Of a stretch of DNA of 13,334 nucleotides, positions 1-6,498 are shown piece after piece; the first letter of the stretch is position 1, and each line of letters begins with the position of its first letter. The translations under genes and the position numbers were made by a program. The notes under the pieces are model-generated. The model was not told where the DNA came from, searched no databases, and worked only from the letters and a program-made list of their open reading frames with translations. The stretch comes from JAGQLF01 sp964437465 (lineage in GTDB: Bacteria; Patescibacteriota; Dojkabacteria; J137), in the NCBI GenBank assembly GCA_964437465.1, contig CAYTGI010000027.1, positions 1 through 13,334 on the forward strand, written 5' to 3'.

Positions 1-54
1 ACTGCTAAGTCCCCCAGACCCCTACTTCTCGTAAGTTTGTTAGTGCTACTTTAG
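1..54 (+). repeat. Truncated copy of dispersed hairpin element (copy 1)
   Basis: Positions 1-53 match 4377-4429 at 51 of 53 bases (differences at 23 and 45). Positions 22-54 are the exact reverse complement of 13302-13334. Only the right arm of the hairpin (CTAAGTCCCCCAG) and the 3' tail containing CTCGTAAGTTTG are present; the left arm would lie off the window. The scaffold begins inside the hairpin, as expected when a multi-copy repeat stops an assembly. Confidence 0.85.
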
Positions 55-81
55 AAGATCAAATTCATTAAAATCTATAAA

Positions 82-108
82 GAGACTTATTTTAAGTCTC
101 ATTTTTTT
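82..108 (+). terminator. Intrinsic (Rho-independent) terminator
   Basis: A perfect 7-bp stem GAGACTT (82-88) and AAGTCTC (94-100) closes a 5-nt loop and is followed by A and seven T's (102-108). It terminates plus-strand transcripts that enter from the left, from an unseen gene or from the repeat element itself. It insulates the DUF4012 gene, whose promoter lies just downstream. It is the only convincing intrinsic terminator I found in the window. Confidence 0.8.
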
Positions 109-142
109 ATATTATGTTGAAATGATACATTTACCTCTTATT

Positions 143-151
143 TGGTATACT
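143..151 (+). promoter_or_regulatory. Extended -10 promoter for the DUF4012 gene
   Basis: TGGTATACT fits an extended -10 (TG-N-TATACT). A transcript would start near 158, about 19 nt before the ATG at 177. No -35 box sits at the usual 16-18 nt; a TTGAAA at 117-122 is too far away (23-nt spacer). No Shine-Dalgarno site is visible before the start. Confidence 0.45.
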
Positions 152-176
152 TAACAAAGCGTCTTTTATTGATCTG

Positions 177-947
177 ATGGCAAAAACCAAGAGTATTAAT
201 ATAAAAAAAGAAAAAAAAGGCAAGAAACTAAAAGTTGTTGGAGAGGAGAATAAGAAATCTACTCAAAAAATGACTAAATCTGAACATCTACATTTTGAAG
301 AACCTTATTCTCCTGAATCTAAAAATAATCTTAAAAAGAGAAAGCCAAAGATGCCTAAAGTCTCTAATAAAAAAAGAAAACTTAAGGCTAGGAAATCTCT
401 TAGAAAAAAAGTTTTCATTGGAGTGGGTATACTTGTAATTATACTAACTATTCTTAGCTATTTTTTTGTTATTTCTCCATTACAAAGAATTAGAGATTCT
501 TTGAATTTTATTAGAGATACAGCAGGAATAATTTTTACTGATATTGAGCAAAAAGACATTAGAAAGCTTGATGGATATATTTTTGATATTAGGACAGAGA
601 TACAAAATATTGAATCTGAGTTGGATAGGTTTAGTTTTTTACAAACTCTTTCGTTTACTAAAGGATATTATCAAAACCTTGAGCATATTAGTTCAGCGGT
701 TGAAAAAACAGATGTAATTATTGAGGAAAATCTCTCTGAGATGAAACGAGTACTTGGAACGACTGGTTTTGTTGTAGATGATGACGATATCCCAACAGAA
801 GAATTTAACATTGATAATTCTTTTGAAACTGGAACTCAGGAAGAAGCAACAGCATCTACTATGATCTTATCAGAGCTTCCAAGATATTTAGATTTCTATG
901 AAAGAATCGAACCTGATATTTATGAGATTTTAGAAGAGCTTGGGAAG
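177..947 (+). CDS. DUF4012 family membrane protein, N-terminal part (gene split by assembly gap)
   Basis: This is the first 257 codons of a gene that continues after the N run at 948-957. Residues 1-78 are a Lys/Arg-rich cytoplasmic tail. One membrane helix follows at about 79-99 (hydrophobic from VFIGVGILVIIL), then a charged, probably coiled-coil extracellular region (about 100-190) and an acidic linker rich in D, E and T. A basic tail, single helix and coiled-coil stalk in front of the DUF4012 domain is the usual architecture of these proteins in Patescibacteria. There the domain is outside the cell and its function is unknown; an envelope or polysaccharide role is guessed from glycosyltransferase neighbours. 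The frame is open right up to the gap, so the apparent stop just after it (963-965) is an artefact of the placeholder length. Confidence 0.75.
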
Positions 948-957
948 NNNNNNNNNN
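948..957. other. Assembly gap (10 N) inside the DUF4012 gene
   Basis: Ten N's. Codons end exactly at 947, and on the far side 958 is a third codon position, so an intact gene needs a true gap of 2 modulo 3 nt. Ten does not fit, so the run is a fixed-size scaffolding placeholder and not evidence of a frameshift. Confidence 0.95.
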
Positions 958-958
958 T

Positions 959-2443
959 AATCTAAAAGATAATGTTGAAGGAATGAAGAATTTTATTAAT
1001 GATTATCCTGAAATATCGCAACAAACACTGGAGTTTATGAGAGGAGTACCTGAACTTGTAGGATCAAATGATGGCCCAACCGAGTATTTAATAATACTTC
1101 AAAATGAGGCTGAAATGAGAGCTTCTGGTGGATTATTAACTGCATTTGGTCATATGACAATTAAAAATGGAGAGTTCGATGGTGAGATTAGCTTTAGTGA
1201 TATGTGGAATTTAGAGAATTATGTTTCGTACACTCTTGGAATTGATACGGGAAATAGGAATATATATGGCCAGTTATACCTTATGAATCAAGGGTGTGGA
1301 AGTTCATATTTAAGAGCTCAAGATGCAGGTATATACCCAGATCTTTTTTGGACTGCAGAAAAATTTACTGAATACTACGATTTAGCAAACGCTAGTAATG
1401 ATGAACTTTTTCCTGATTATGATCATGTAATTATCTTAAACAATGCATTTGCAGAAAATTTACTGTCATTAATACAACCACTAGAAGTTGAAGGTTATGG
1501 AGAGGTTACAGCTGAGAGTTTATTTGAATTTATTAAAGAAGAGACAGATGATCCTGCCTTGGCATTCAGCCCTGAAAGAAAAGCAATTATTGAAAAGATT
1601 TCTAATGCAGCCAAAGAAAAGTTTGTAGATTTACCTTTAAATGAAGTTCCAAAGATAATTAGGATTATTGTTGATTCAATAAATGCAAAAGACATTGGAT
1701 TTTACTCTCCTGAAAATGAAATGCAAGAGTTTTTTGATAAATATTCTATGAGTGGAAGAATTATTAAGGATTTTGAAGGGGATTATTTTCACTTTAACGA
1801 AGCACAAAACTGCTCTTTAAAACTTAATAATTTTGTAAGAAACGAAATTACTCAGGATATCTATATCAATGATGACGGATCAATAGAAAAAACAGTTAGA
1901 GCGAATTGGGAACAGCCTCAAATTTATGAAGAAAGTCTTAGATTGCAATACGATCCTTCTGGAAATTTTACATATAGAGCTTGGGTTCGAATATTTACTC
2001 CAGAGGATTCTGATAATTTTGATTCAGATGGATTAGTAAAATCAGGGTTTCTTTATTACATCCCTTATGATTATTATGATGAGGAAATGAATAAACAAGT
2101 TAGTGAAAATATCATAAGATTTGATCATAGAAGATTAGAAGAAGAAGATCCGATACCAAAACAAGATCTAACAGTTAGTTACGAACTTCCTGAATACTTA
2201 AATTATGAGGCAAATGGGAACTATAGAATGCTCATTCAAAAACATCCAGGGAAATCATGGGGTGAGCCTTATACGATAAACATACATCATAATGGTCAAG
2301 TTCATACAATTCTCTTTACACTTAATAGAGATAAGGTTATAAATTATAAAGATGGTATAATTTCAATTGAAAATTATGAAACTAGTTTGGATTGGTTAGT
2401 GGATATAGCAGAAGGGATACCGTTAGATTTATTGGGAGAATAA
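959..2443 (+). CDS. DUF4012 family protein, C-terminal part with the DUF4012 domain
   Basis: This continues the gene starting at 177. The frame is open from the gap (N-L-K-D-N-V-E-G before the Met at 983), so 983 is probably not a real start. From that Met, residues 30-60 carry the DUF4012 signature: a TEYLIILQNEAEMRASGG stretch, then GHMTIKNGEFDG (families usually read E-x-R-x-x-GGF followed by G and xxNG). Further hallmarks are a PDYDHVIILNNAF segment (about 145-156) and a C-terminal beta-rich part with KHPGKSWGEPY. The joined protein is at least about 752 aa, within the range I expect for the family. The end holds a good ribosome-binding sequence for the next gene (GGGAG at 2434-2438), implying one operon with the glycosyltransferase. 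Biochemical function is unknown. Confidence 0.8.
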   Translation, partial: NLKDNVEGMKNFINDYPEISQQTLEFMRGVPELVGSNDGPTEYLIILQNEAEMRASGGLLTAFGHMTIKNGEFDGEISFSDMWNLENYVSYTLGIDTGNRNIYGQLYLMNQGCGSSYLRAQDAGIYPDLFWTAEKFTEYYDLANASNDELFPDYDHVIILNNAFAENLLSLIQPLEVEGYGEVTAESLFEFIKEETDDPALAFSPERKAIIEKISNAAKEKFVDLPLNEVPKIIRIIVDSINAKDIGFYSPENEMQEFFDKYSMSGRIIKDFEGDYFHFNEAQNCSLKLNNFVRNEITQDIYINDDGSIEKTVRANWEQPQIYEESLRLQYDPSGNFTYRAWVRIFTPEDSDNFDSDGLVKSGFLYYIPYDYYDEEMNKQVSENIIRFDHRRLEEEDPIPKQDLTVSYELPEYLNYEANGNYRMLIQKHPGKSWGEPYTINIHHNGQVHTILFTLNRDKVINYKDGIISIENYETSLDWLVDIAEGIPLDLLGE

Positions 2444-2447
2444 CTTA

Positions 2448-3743
2448 ATGGACGAAAAAGAAACACAAAGAATACTTATTGACGTTACAAGTCTTTTTGA
2501 TCAATATTCAAAAAGAGGAATTGGTAGATATACAAAAGATCTACTTAATAGACTATTGTGGCTTTTTTTAGAAGATAATGTTTGGGAGGTTAATCTTTTA
2601 GGTTTTAATGATTTAAAGCAAAATCTTATTGAAATTGGTCTTTCGAAATTCTCTATAGAAGAAATTTCTGAAAAAATTAAATTTCACTCACTTGGAAAAC
2701 CATATAATTCATCTGTTCGAAATATTTTTAAATGGAAAGATATTGAGGACATTATTTACGAGGTTGAGCCAGATGTCTATTATGCAACTCACTTTGAGAG
2801 AGGCCTTCCAACAGTAAGAAGATTAAGAACAAGATTTAAACCCAAGAAGACAATTGTAACTGTACATGACGTTATTCCTTTAGTAAATAATAAATTTTCA
2901 AGGAAGAATCCTTTTTTTAATTATTTAAAGGGTCTCTTCTACAAATTTATGTGGACAGGTGTGGAAGAATCTGACTTAGTTTTGACATGTTCAGAATTCT
3001 CAAAAAAAGATTTAATTAATTATGGGCATATACCTGAGTCAAATATTAAAGTTATCTACTTGGGGATTAATGAAGAATTCTTTAAAGATAAAGTAAATGA
3101 GATACCTGAAAATGATAGGAAAGAAGTTTTAGAAAGATTCCAGGTAAACGATGAAGACTACTTTCTTTATGATTCAGGGCTTGAGGCAAACAAAGGGATT
3201 GATAACTTAATTGAGATACTAGATAGGCTTTTCAAACAGAATAAGAAAAATGTGCCAAATAAAATAGTTATAGTTGGTGGGGATTTCTATCAAGGAAAAG
3301 ACGATGATATAAAGCCTAGGTCTGAACTTGGGAGAATATATTACAAAAAGCTTAAGACTAGAGGACTTTTAAAAAACATTGTGACTACATCTAGAATTCC
3401 TGATGAAGAATTACAGATTTTACTTTTCAATTCAAAAGGATATATCTATCTATCAGAGTATGAAGGGTTCGGGTTTGGTCCAATTCAAGCCATGGCTGCA
3501 GAAGTTCCTTCAATAGTTAATAACGCATCTTGTCTCCCAGAAATAACAAGTGGGGCTTCGTTGATGGTTGAAGCTAATGATCATGATAAAACGGTAAAGG
3601 AAATTATCGGACTTTTTGAAAACAAAGAAAAAATTAAAGAGCTTATTGCAAAAGGAAAAGAAGTAGTATCAAAATATAAATGGGACAAAACAGCAAGTAA
3701 AACATATAAAGAGATTAGTACTTTATTAAAAAATTCAGAATAA
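2448..3743 (+). CDS. GT4-type glycosyltransferase (GT-B fold)
   Basis: This 431-aa protein is likely a nucleotide-sugar-dependent glycosyltransferase for surface glycans; donor and acceptor are unknown. N-terminal Rossmann half: IDVTSLFDQYSKRGIGRYTKDLL (about 11-33, split here only for recognition) with the G-I-G-R-Y-T motif, TVHDVIPL (138-145), and SDLVLTCSEFSKKDL (175-189), all typical of the family. C-terminal half: donor-binding region with YDSGLEANKGIDNLI (241-255), VIVGG (274-278), and SEYEGFGFGPIQAMAAEVPS (336-355). In the E-x7-E motif the second glutamate is replaced by Gln347 (codon CAA, 3486-3488), while Glu339 is kept. The ATG lies 4 nt after the DUF4012 stop with GGGAG 9 nt upstream, one of the few clear Shine-Dalgarno sites here, so the pair is probably translated from one mRNA. 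Confidence 0.85.
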   Translation: MDEKETQRILIDVTSLFDQYSKRGIGRYTKDLLNRLLWLFLEDNVWEVNLLGFNDLKQNLIEIGLSKFSIEEISEKIKFHSLGKPYNSSVRNIFKWKDIEDIIYEVEPDVYYATHFERGLPTVRRLRTRFKPKKTIVTVHDVIPLVNNKFSRKNPFFNYLKGLFYKFMWTGVEESDLVLTCSEFSKKDLINYGHIPESNIKVIYLGINEEFFKDKVNEIPENDRKEVLERFQVNDEDYFLYDSGLEANKGIDNLIEILDRLFKQNKKNVPNKIVIVGGDFYQGKDDDIKPRSELGRIYYKKLKTRGLLKNIVTTSRIPDEELQILLFNSKGYIYLSEYEGFGFGPIQAMAAEVPSIVNNASCLPEITSGASLMVEANDHDKTVKEIIGLFENKEKIKELIAKGKEVVSKYKWDKTASKTYKEISTLLKNSE

Positions 3744-3775
3744 TTTTGTAGAATGTATTAGTTAATATTAATAAT

Positions 3776-4042
3776 ATGTTTGATGATCCAGGAAAAAGAC
3801 AATACTTAATATTCGCAGGAGTAATTGCACTTATTTTTTCAGGGATAATAAGCTTCTTTTTTGCAGGAGTATTAGAAGGTCCTTTTATATCGGGATTTCC
3901 AGTTGCTGTAACAAGTTTATCTGGTATCACTAAATTTATAGCACAGTTGTTTAATACTATTGTTCTAGGTGCAATGCTTACAATTCCTACTTACTATCTT
4001 CTCTCATGGTTGAATCAACGAGCTGGAGGAGGGGGATTTTAG
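3776..4042 (+). CDS. Small two-helix membrane protein, unknown function
   Basis: An 88-aa hydrophobic protein with two predicted membrane helices at about 10-31 (LIFAGVIALIFSGIISFFF) and 56-78 (AQLFNTIVLGAMLTIPTYYLL). A Gly/Pro-containing connecting loop precedes the second helix, and the protein ends in a short polar tail finishing in GGGGF. I do not recognise a family. It lies 32 nt after the glycosyltransferase on the same strand, so it may be cotranscribed. No Shine-Dalgarno site precedes the ATG; the upstream bases are almost pure A/T. Codon use matches the neighbours and no competing frame is better, which supports a real gene. A pilin-operon-like or holin-like small membrane protein is conceivable but nothing shows it. 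Confidence 0.6.
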   Translation: MFDDPGKRQYLIFAGVIALIFSGIISFFFAGVLEGPFISGFPVAVTSLSGITKFIAQLFNTIVLGAMLTIPTYYLLSWLNQRAGGGGF

Positions 4043-4136
4043 AAAGTTCTAAGATTTAAGTTTTTTCTAAAAAATAATTATATTTATATCCAGCTTATCT
4101 AACTAGCAAGAAAAAGTAACAGTAACATGAGGGGTT

Positions 4137-4156
4137 TGCCTGCCGGCCGGCAGGCA
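4137..4156. repeat. 20-nt GC-rich perfect palindrome (CCTGCC/GGCAGG family)
   Basis: TGCCTGCCGGCCGGCAGGCA is its own reverse complement and stands out in an AT-rich intergenic region. It has the arms CCTGCC and GGCAGG around GGCC. Translated, it gives the LPAGRQAG peptide that I recall as a recurring artefact in predicted proteins of Patescibacteria. A second unit with identical arms and a longer centre lies at 4192-4211. Confidence 0.8.
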
Positions 4157-4179
4157 GGGGGAGAATTCCATCACAAATC

Positions 4180-4259
4180 TGTCACCCTGAGCCTGCCAGC
4201 CGATAGGCAGGGCTCTCGAAGGGTACTCGCGCCCATGGTTCGAGAGCCTCACCATGACA
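4180..4259. repeat. Palindromic repeat with a nested 20-nt palindromic insert; three-way junction
   Basis: The outer arm TGTCACCCTGAG (4180-4191) pairs with CTCACCATGACA (4248-4259) with three internal mismatches. An inner arm GCTCTCGAA (4212-4220) pairs perfectly with TTCGAGAGC (4239-4247). Between outer and inner left arms sits CCTGCC-AGCCGATA-GGCAGG (4192-4211), itself a 6-bp hairpin. Without that insert, GAGGCTCTCGAA would pair perfectly with TTCGAGAGCCTC over 12 bp, so the unit interrupts an older stem. The ends (GTCACCCTGAGC, CTCGAAGGGT, CCCATGGTTCGA, CTCACCATGACA) resemble a palindromic repeat I recall as widespread in candidate-phylum genomes. No transposase is encoded. Confidence 0.75.
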
Positions 4260-4307
4260 TTCTTTGTTTAGTTATAAAAAGTACAGGGATAAGAAAAAGT
4301 TTATATA

Positions 4308-4331
4308 CATACTTTTATGACTAAAAGTATG
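4308..4331. repeat. 10-bp perfect AT-rich hairpin
   Basis: CATACTTTTA (4308-4317) and TAAAAGTATG (4322-4331) pair perfectly across a TGAC tetraloop. It ends 5 nt before the large GC-rich hairpin element at 4337 and may form one end of that element. It has no T-tract, so a terminator is unlikely. Confidence 0.6.
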
Positions 4332-4336
4332 CAAAA

Positions 4337-4429
4337 GTCCTGGGGGCTTAGCAAGTCTAACTTACTCGCATGCTTGACTGCTAAGTCCCCCAGACCCCAA
4401 CTTCTCGTAAGTTTGTTAGTACTACTTTA
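4337..4429 (+). repeat. Full copy of dispersed hairpin element (copy 2)
   Basis: The left arm GTCCTGGGGGCTTAGCAAGTC (from 4337) pairs with the right arm ending at 4395 (GACTGCTAAG, then TCCCCCAGAC), with single-base bulges at about 4339, 4354 and 4386 and an 18-nt loop (4358-4375). Loop bases AACTTAC (4359-4365) are exactly complementary to GTAAGTT (4407-4413) in the 3' tail, so a pseudoknot is possible. The part from 4377 on recurs at 1-53 (51/53), and a 3' portion recurs inverted at 13302-13334. The element could be a non-autonomous mobile element (REP or IS200/IS605-like palindromes) or encode a structured RNA; the sequence does not decide. Confidence 0.7.
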
Positions 4430-4459
4430 TTAGATATAAATATAATTCTGTCTACCTGA

Positions 4460-4465
4460 TATAAT
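4460..4465 (+). promoter_or_regulatory. Consensus -10 box (TATAAT) for pyrH
   Basis: A perfect TATAAT lies 30 nt before the pyrH ATG, placing the transcript start near 4472 and the leader near 24 nt. The -35 region (about 4437-4442, TAAATA) is weak. The box lies about 30 bp downstream of the repeat element, so the element ends just before the promoter and pyrH is probably transcribed independently of the upstream genes. Confidence 0.5.
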
Positions 4466-4495
4466 TCGAGAGATTAACTATCAATAAAATTTTAA

Positions 4496-5198
4496 ATGAA
4501 AGAAATAGTTCTACTTAAAATAGGAGGTTCAGTTTTATCTCCAACACCAGATAAACTTTTTGATTTTGATGCAGCAAATAAAATAAAAGAATCTCTATGT
4601 ACATTATGTGATAAATATCAATTTGTTTTAAATATTGGAGGAGGAGCTCTTGCAAGAGTTTATCAAGAGATGGTTCGGGAGAATGGAGGTAATGAAAGGG
4701 AAATAAATTGGATCGGAACTTCAGCTTGTAGTCATAATGCTGTAATGATGAGGGCTGCACTTGGGGATTTAGCCGAGGATAGAGCAATCATTGCAGATGC
4801 TGTTAAAGAAACTGATAGAATTACTTTTGAGAGAGACTTTTTGACTGTAGGAGCTGCAGACCCTGGTCACTCTAGTGATTATGATGCTGTTTTAATGGCG
4901 GAACGAACAGGCTGTAAGAGAATTATTAGTCTAAAAAATGTTGATGGTGTTTATTCTGATGATCCAAATAAAAATCCTGATGCTAAAAAATATGAAGATC
5001 TAACTTGGGATGAATATAGAAAAGAAATTTTAGGTACTGATGAGTTTACACCTAAGATGGCAGTCCCAGTTGATCCAGNNNNNNNNNNAATCTGAAGAAA
5101 AAGGCTTAACTTTTTTAATTCTTGATGGAAATGATCTTGATAATCTATTGAAAGCAATTCAGAATGAAGAATTTATTGGAACTACAATACATCCGTGA
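4496..5198 (+). CDS. pyrH: UMP kinase, archaeal-type (interrupted by assembly gap)
   Basis: UMP kinase phosphorylates UMP to UDP with ATP in pyrimidine nucleotide synthesis, as a cytosolic member of the amino acid kinase fold. Seen here: N-terminal LLKIGGSVL (about 5-13), GGGALARVYQEM (49-60) for substrate binding, WIGTSACSHNAVMM, AADPGHSSDYDAVLMAE (about 121-137), and NVDGVYSDDPNKNPDAKK for nucleotide binding. PGHSSDYDAV resembles the PGHTTDAVAA of archaeal and hyperthermophile UMP kinases; the GNPFFTTDTAA of most bacterial PyrH is absent. After the N run, SEEKGLTFLILDG through the ending IGTTIHP completes the domain. The reading phase requires the true gap to be a multiple of three; by comparison with the family roughly 20 nt are missing, giving about 235 aa. 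Its TGA overlaps the GTG start of the next gene, indicating coupling. No Shine-Dalgarno site is seen. Another amino acid kinase is possible but less likely. Confidence 0.85.
5079..5088. other. Assembly gap (10 N) inside pyrH
   Basis: Ten N's after ...AVPVDP. Base 5078 opens a codon and 5089-5090 close one, so an intact gene needs a gap length divisible by three. The recorded length is therefore a placeholder. Confidence 0.95.
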
Positions 5199-5965
5199 AG
5201 TTTGTAAAATCTATTGAGTTTTATTTTTTTTCGTTTCTAATTCTATTAGTTACTCTTCCAATCCTTGCTCCTATTCTAAGTTATGTTGGTTTAAACGAGA
5301 TGTCTCAAAAAATTTACTTAATATTTAGTTTCTTCTGTCATCAATTCGATACAAGGTCTCTGCATCTTTTCGATTACCAATATGCTTGGTGTGCTAGAGA
5401 TACAGGTATTTGGATTGGTGTATTAGCTGCTTCAGTTGGATATAAATTTAGATTTTTTAAGGGCATAGGATTCTTAACGCTAATTCTTTTTGTTATCCCT
5501 ATAGGCTTGGATGGTGGAATTCAAACTATCAACACATTGTTAAACTTTAATAGCACAGGTGAAGTCGCTGATATTGGTTACTATAGTAATAATTTAACCA
5601 GATTTTTGACAGGTTCATTCGTTGGAATCGGAGTTGGATTATTTCTGGCTCCGAATATTGTTGAAAGGCATATATTTCCAAAGTTCCAAAGTTTTAAGGT
5701 TTTGAAGCTAGAAAAAATTATTAACGTTTTGAGAGTGAATCTTAATAATCAATTCAGAAGAGTTGGGAGTGTTATGGTTGGAATGTTCATTCTTTATTTC
5801 TCTTTAGTTTTCCTTTGGGCGATTACGAGTAATGAGCATAAACCTACAAACGCTTTAGATTCAGTACCTAAGGTTCAGGAAGGATTCTTTTTTGTGAGAC
5901 GTGCTAATGGAGAATGCCCCACTGATGAATTTACTGGTATTTTGAATTTTGAGTGTTTGCTTTAA
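5195..5965 (+). CDS. DUF2085 family integral membrane protein
   Basis: This 256-aa polytopic membrane protein has the DUF2085 hallmarks: a Cys-His-Gln with downstream Arg-Ser (FFCHQFDTRS, Cys48-His49-Gln50), WCARDTGIWIG (about 65-75, family CARxTGIY), and a LDGGIQT motif (about 105-111, family P..DG..Q). Helices are predicted near 9-31, 42-50 onwards, 70-82, 88-105, 140-153 and 193-213. The paired Cys/His motifs suggest metal binding or redox work at the membrane, but the family has no assigned function that I know of. The GTG start at 5195 overlaps the pyrH stop in the 4-nt arrangement GTGA, which decides the start. The 3' end shares TTAA with the convergent rpiB (5962-5965). Confidence 0.8.
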   Translation: MKFVKSIEFYFFSFLILLVTLPILAPILSYVGLNEMSQKIYLIFSFFCHQFDTRSLHLFDYQYAWCARDTGIWIGVLAASVGYKFRFFKGIGFLTLILFVIPIGLDGGIQTINTLLNFNSTGEVADIGYYSNNLTRFLTGSFVGIGVGLFLAPNIVERHIFPKFQSFKVLKLEKIINVLRVNLNNQFRRVGSVMVGMFILYFSLVFLWAITSNEHKPTNALDSVPKVQEGFFFVRRANGECPTDEFTGILNFECLL

Positions 5966-6420
5966 GAACAAAACTTCGATTCAATTGCTTGAACTTTCAT
6001 GAATCTTCTTTGATGTCTTGAGTCATCTCCACCTTCAAATTTAGCTTCTAAAAAAGCTTTAACGATTTCTATTGGATCTTCTCCTTCATAATCAGCATCT
6101 AAACAACATATGTTTGCATTATCATGTATTACAGCCATCTCAGCATGTTTTATTCCAAAACAAAGAGCAGCGTAAGCTTTTTTAACTTTATTTGCTGCAA
6201 TACAAACTCCATTGCCAGATCTACAGATTAATATTCCTCTTGCTTCACCTTCAAAACAAGCTACTGCATCAGCCACTTGAAGGGCGTAGTCAGGATAGTC
6301 ATCGTTGTTATCAAATTCGTATGGACCTAAATCTTCAACGTTATAACTATCCTTAAAAGCTTCTATTATTTTTACTTTTAGGTCGAAACCACCGTGATCT
6401 GAACCGATATAAATTTTCAT
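5962..6420 (-). CDS. rpiB: Ribose-5-phosphate isomerase B (RpiB/LacAB family)
   Basis: It interconverts ribose 5-phosphate and ribulose 5-phosphate in the cytosolic pentose phosphate pathway, supplying ribose for nucleotides. It has 152 aa, normal for the family. Visible: IYIGSDHGGFDLK (Asp8-His9), the DYPDYA motif (41-46), the catalytic cysteine at 66 in ILICRSGNGVCIAANKV, His99 in the IHDNAN segment, and the C-terminal FEGG..SRHQRR phosphate-binding region. Cys66 and His99 match the positions I recall for the E. coli enzyme. Oddities: the usual ICGTGIG reads ICRSGNG and the usual RxHNDAN reads VIHDNAN, so the active-site loop differs and a related sugar-phosphate isomerase remains possible. 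The start is the only Met that keeps the first strand. It is convergent with and overlaps the DUF2085 gene by 4 nt. Confidence 0.88.
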   Translation of the reverse strand: MKIYIGSDHGGFDLKVKIIEAFKDSYNVEDLGPYEFDNNDDYPDYALQVADAVACFEGEARGILICRSGNGVCIAANKVKKAYAALCFGIKHAEMAVIHDNANICCLDADYEGEDPIEIVKAFLEAKFEGGDDSRHQRRFMKVQAIESKFCS

Positions 6421-6462
6421 AAAAGAAGTGTTAAATATAGAATTTTACAATATAAAGCAACT

Positions 6463-6476
6463 AGTAACTAGTTACT
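6463..6476. repeat. 14-nt perfect palindrome in a divergent intergenic region
   Basis: AGTAACTAGTTACT is self-complementary and sits between the divergent rpiB and glycosyltransferase genes (6421-6512). A direct repeat, CGTAGCCCGTAG, follows immediately (6477-6488). Its position allows an operator for either gene, but such ACTAGT-rich stretches can also be simple repeats. Confidence 0.35.
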
Positions 6477-6498
6477 CGTAGCCCGTAGCTTACATGAG

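Noticed and set aside
948..985. Apparent frameshift or gene break in the DUF4012 gene
   Set aside because: The break coincides with a 10-N scaffolding gap and both flanks are open to the gap in their own frames, so it is an assembly effect, not a pseudogene.
1495..1695. Minus-strand open frame opposite the DUF4012 domain
   Set aside because: It is antisense to a well-supported gene and shows no protein-like features of its own.
3715..3930. Minus-strand open frame opposite the small membrane protein
   Set aside because: The plus-strand frame gives a coherent two-helix protein in line with the preceding genes; the minus frame crosses the gene boundary and has no promoter or domain.
4037..4072. 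AT-only hairpin TTTTAGAAA/TTTCTAAAA after the small membrane protein as a terminator
   Set aside because: The stem has 9 A/T-rich pairs, overlaps the stop codon, has an 18-nt loop and lacks a T-tract on the plus strand, so it would be too weak to call.
4127..4324. A 65-codon open frame beginning MRGLPAGRQAGG
   Set aside because: It reads straight through the palindromic repeats and an AT hairpin. The LPAGRQAG and LPADRQG peptides are translations of the CCTGCC/GGCAGG units, so this is repeat DNA and not a gene.
4337..4395. Large hairpin as a simple minus-strand intrinsic terminator
   Set aside because: On the minus strand it is followed by only TTTT, there is no minus-strand gene upstream, and the element recurs elsewhere with a conserved tail, so a mobile or RNA element fits better.
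4515..4787. A 90-codon minus-strand open frame
   Set aside because: It lies wholly opposite pyrH, has no recognisable domain, and is rich in Leu, Tyr and Gln as expected for antisense of this gene.
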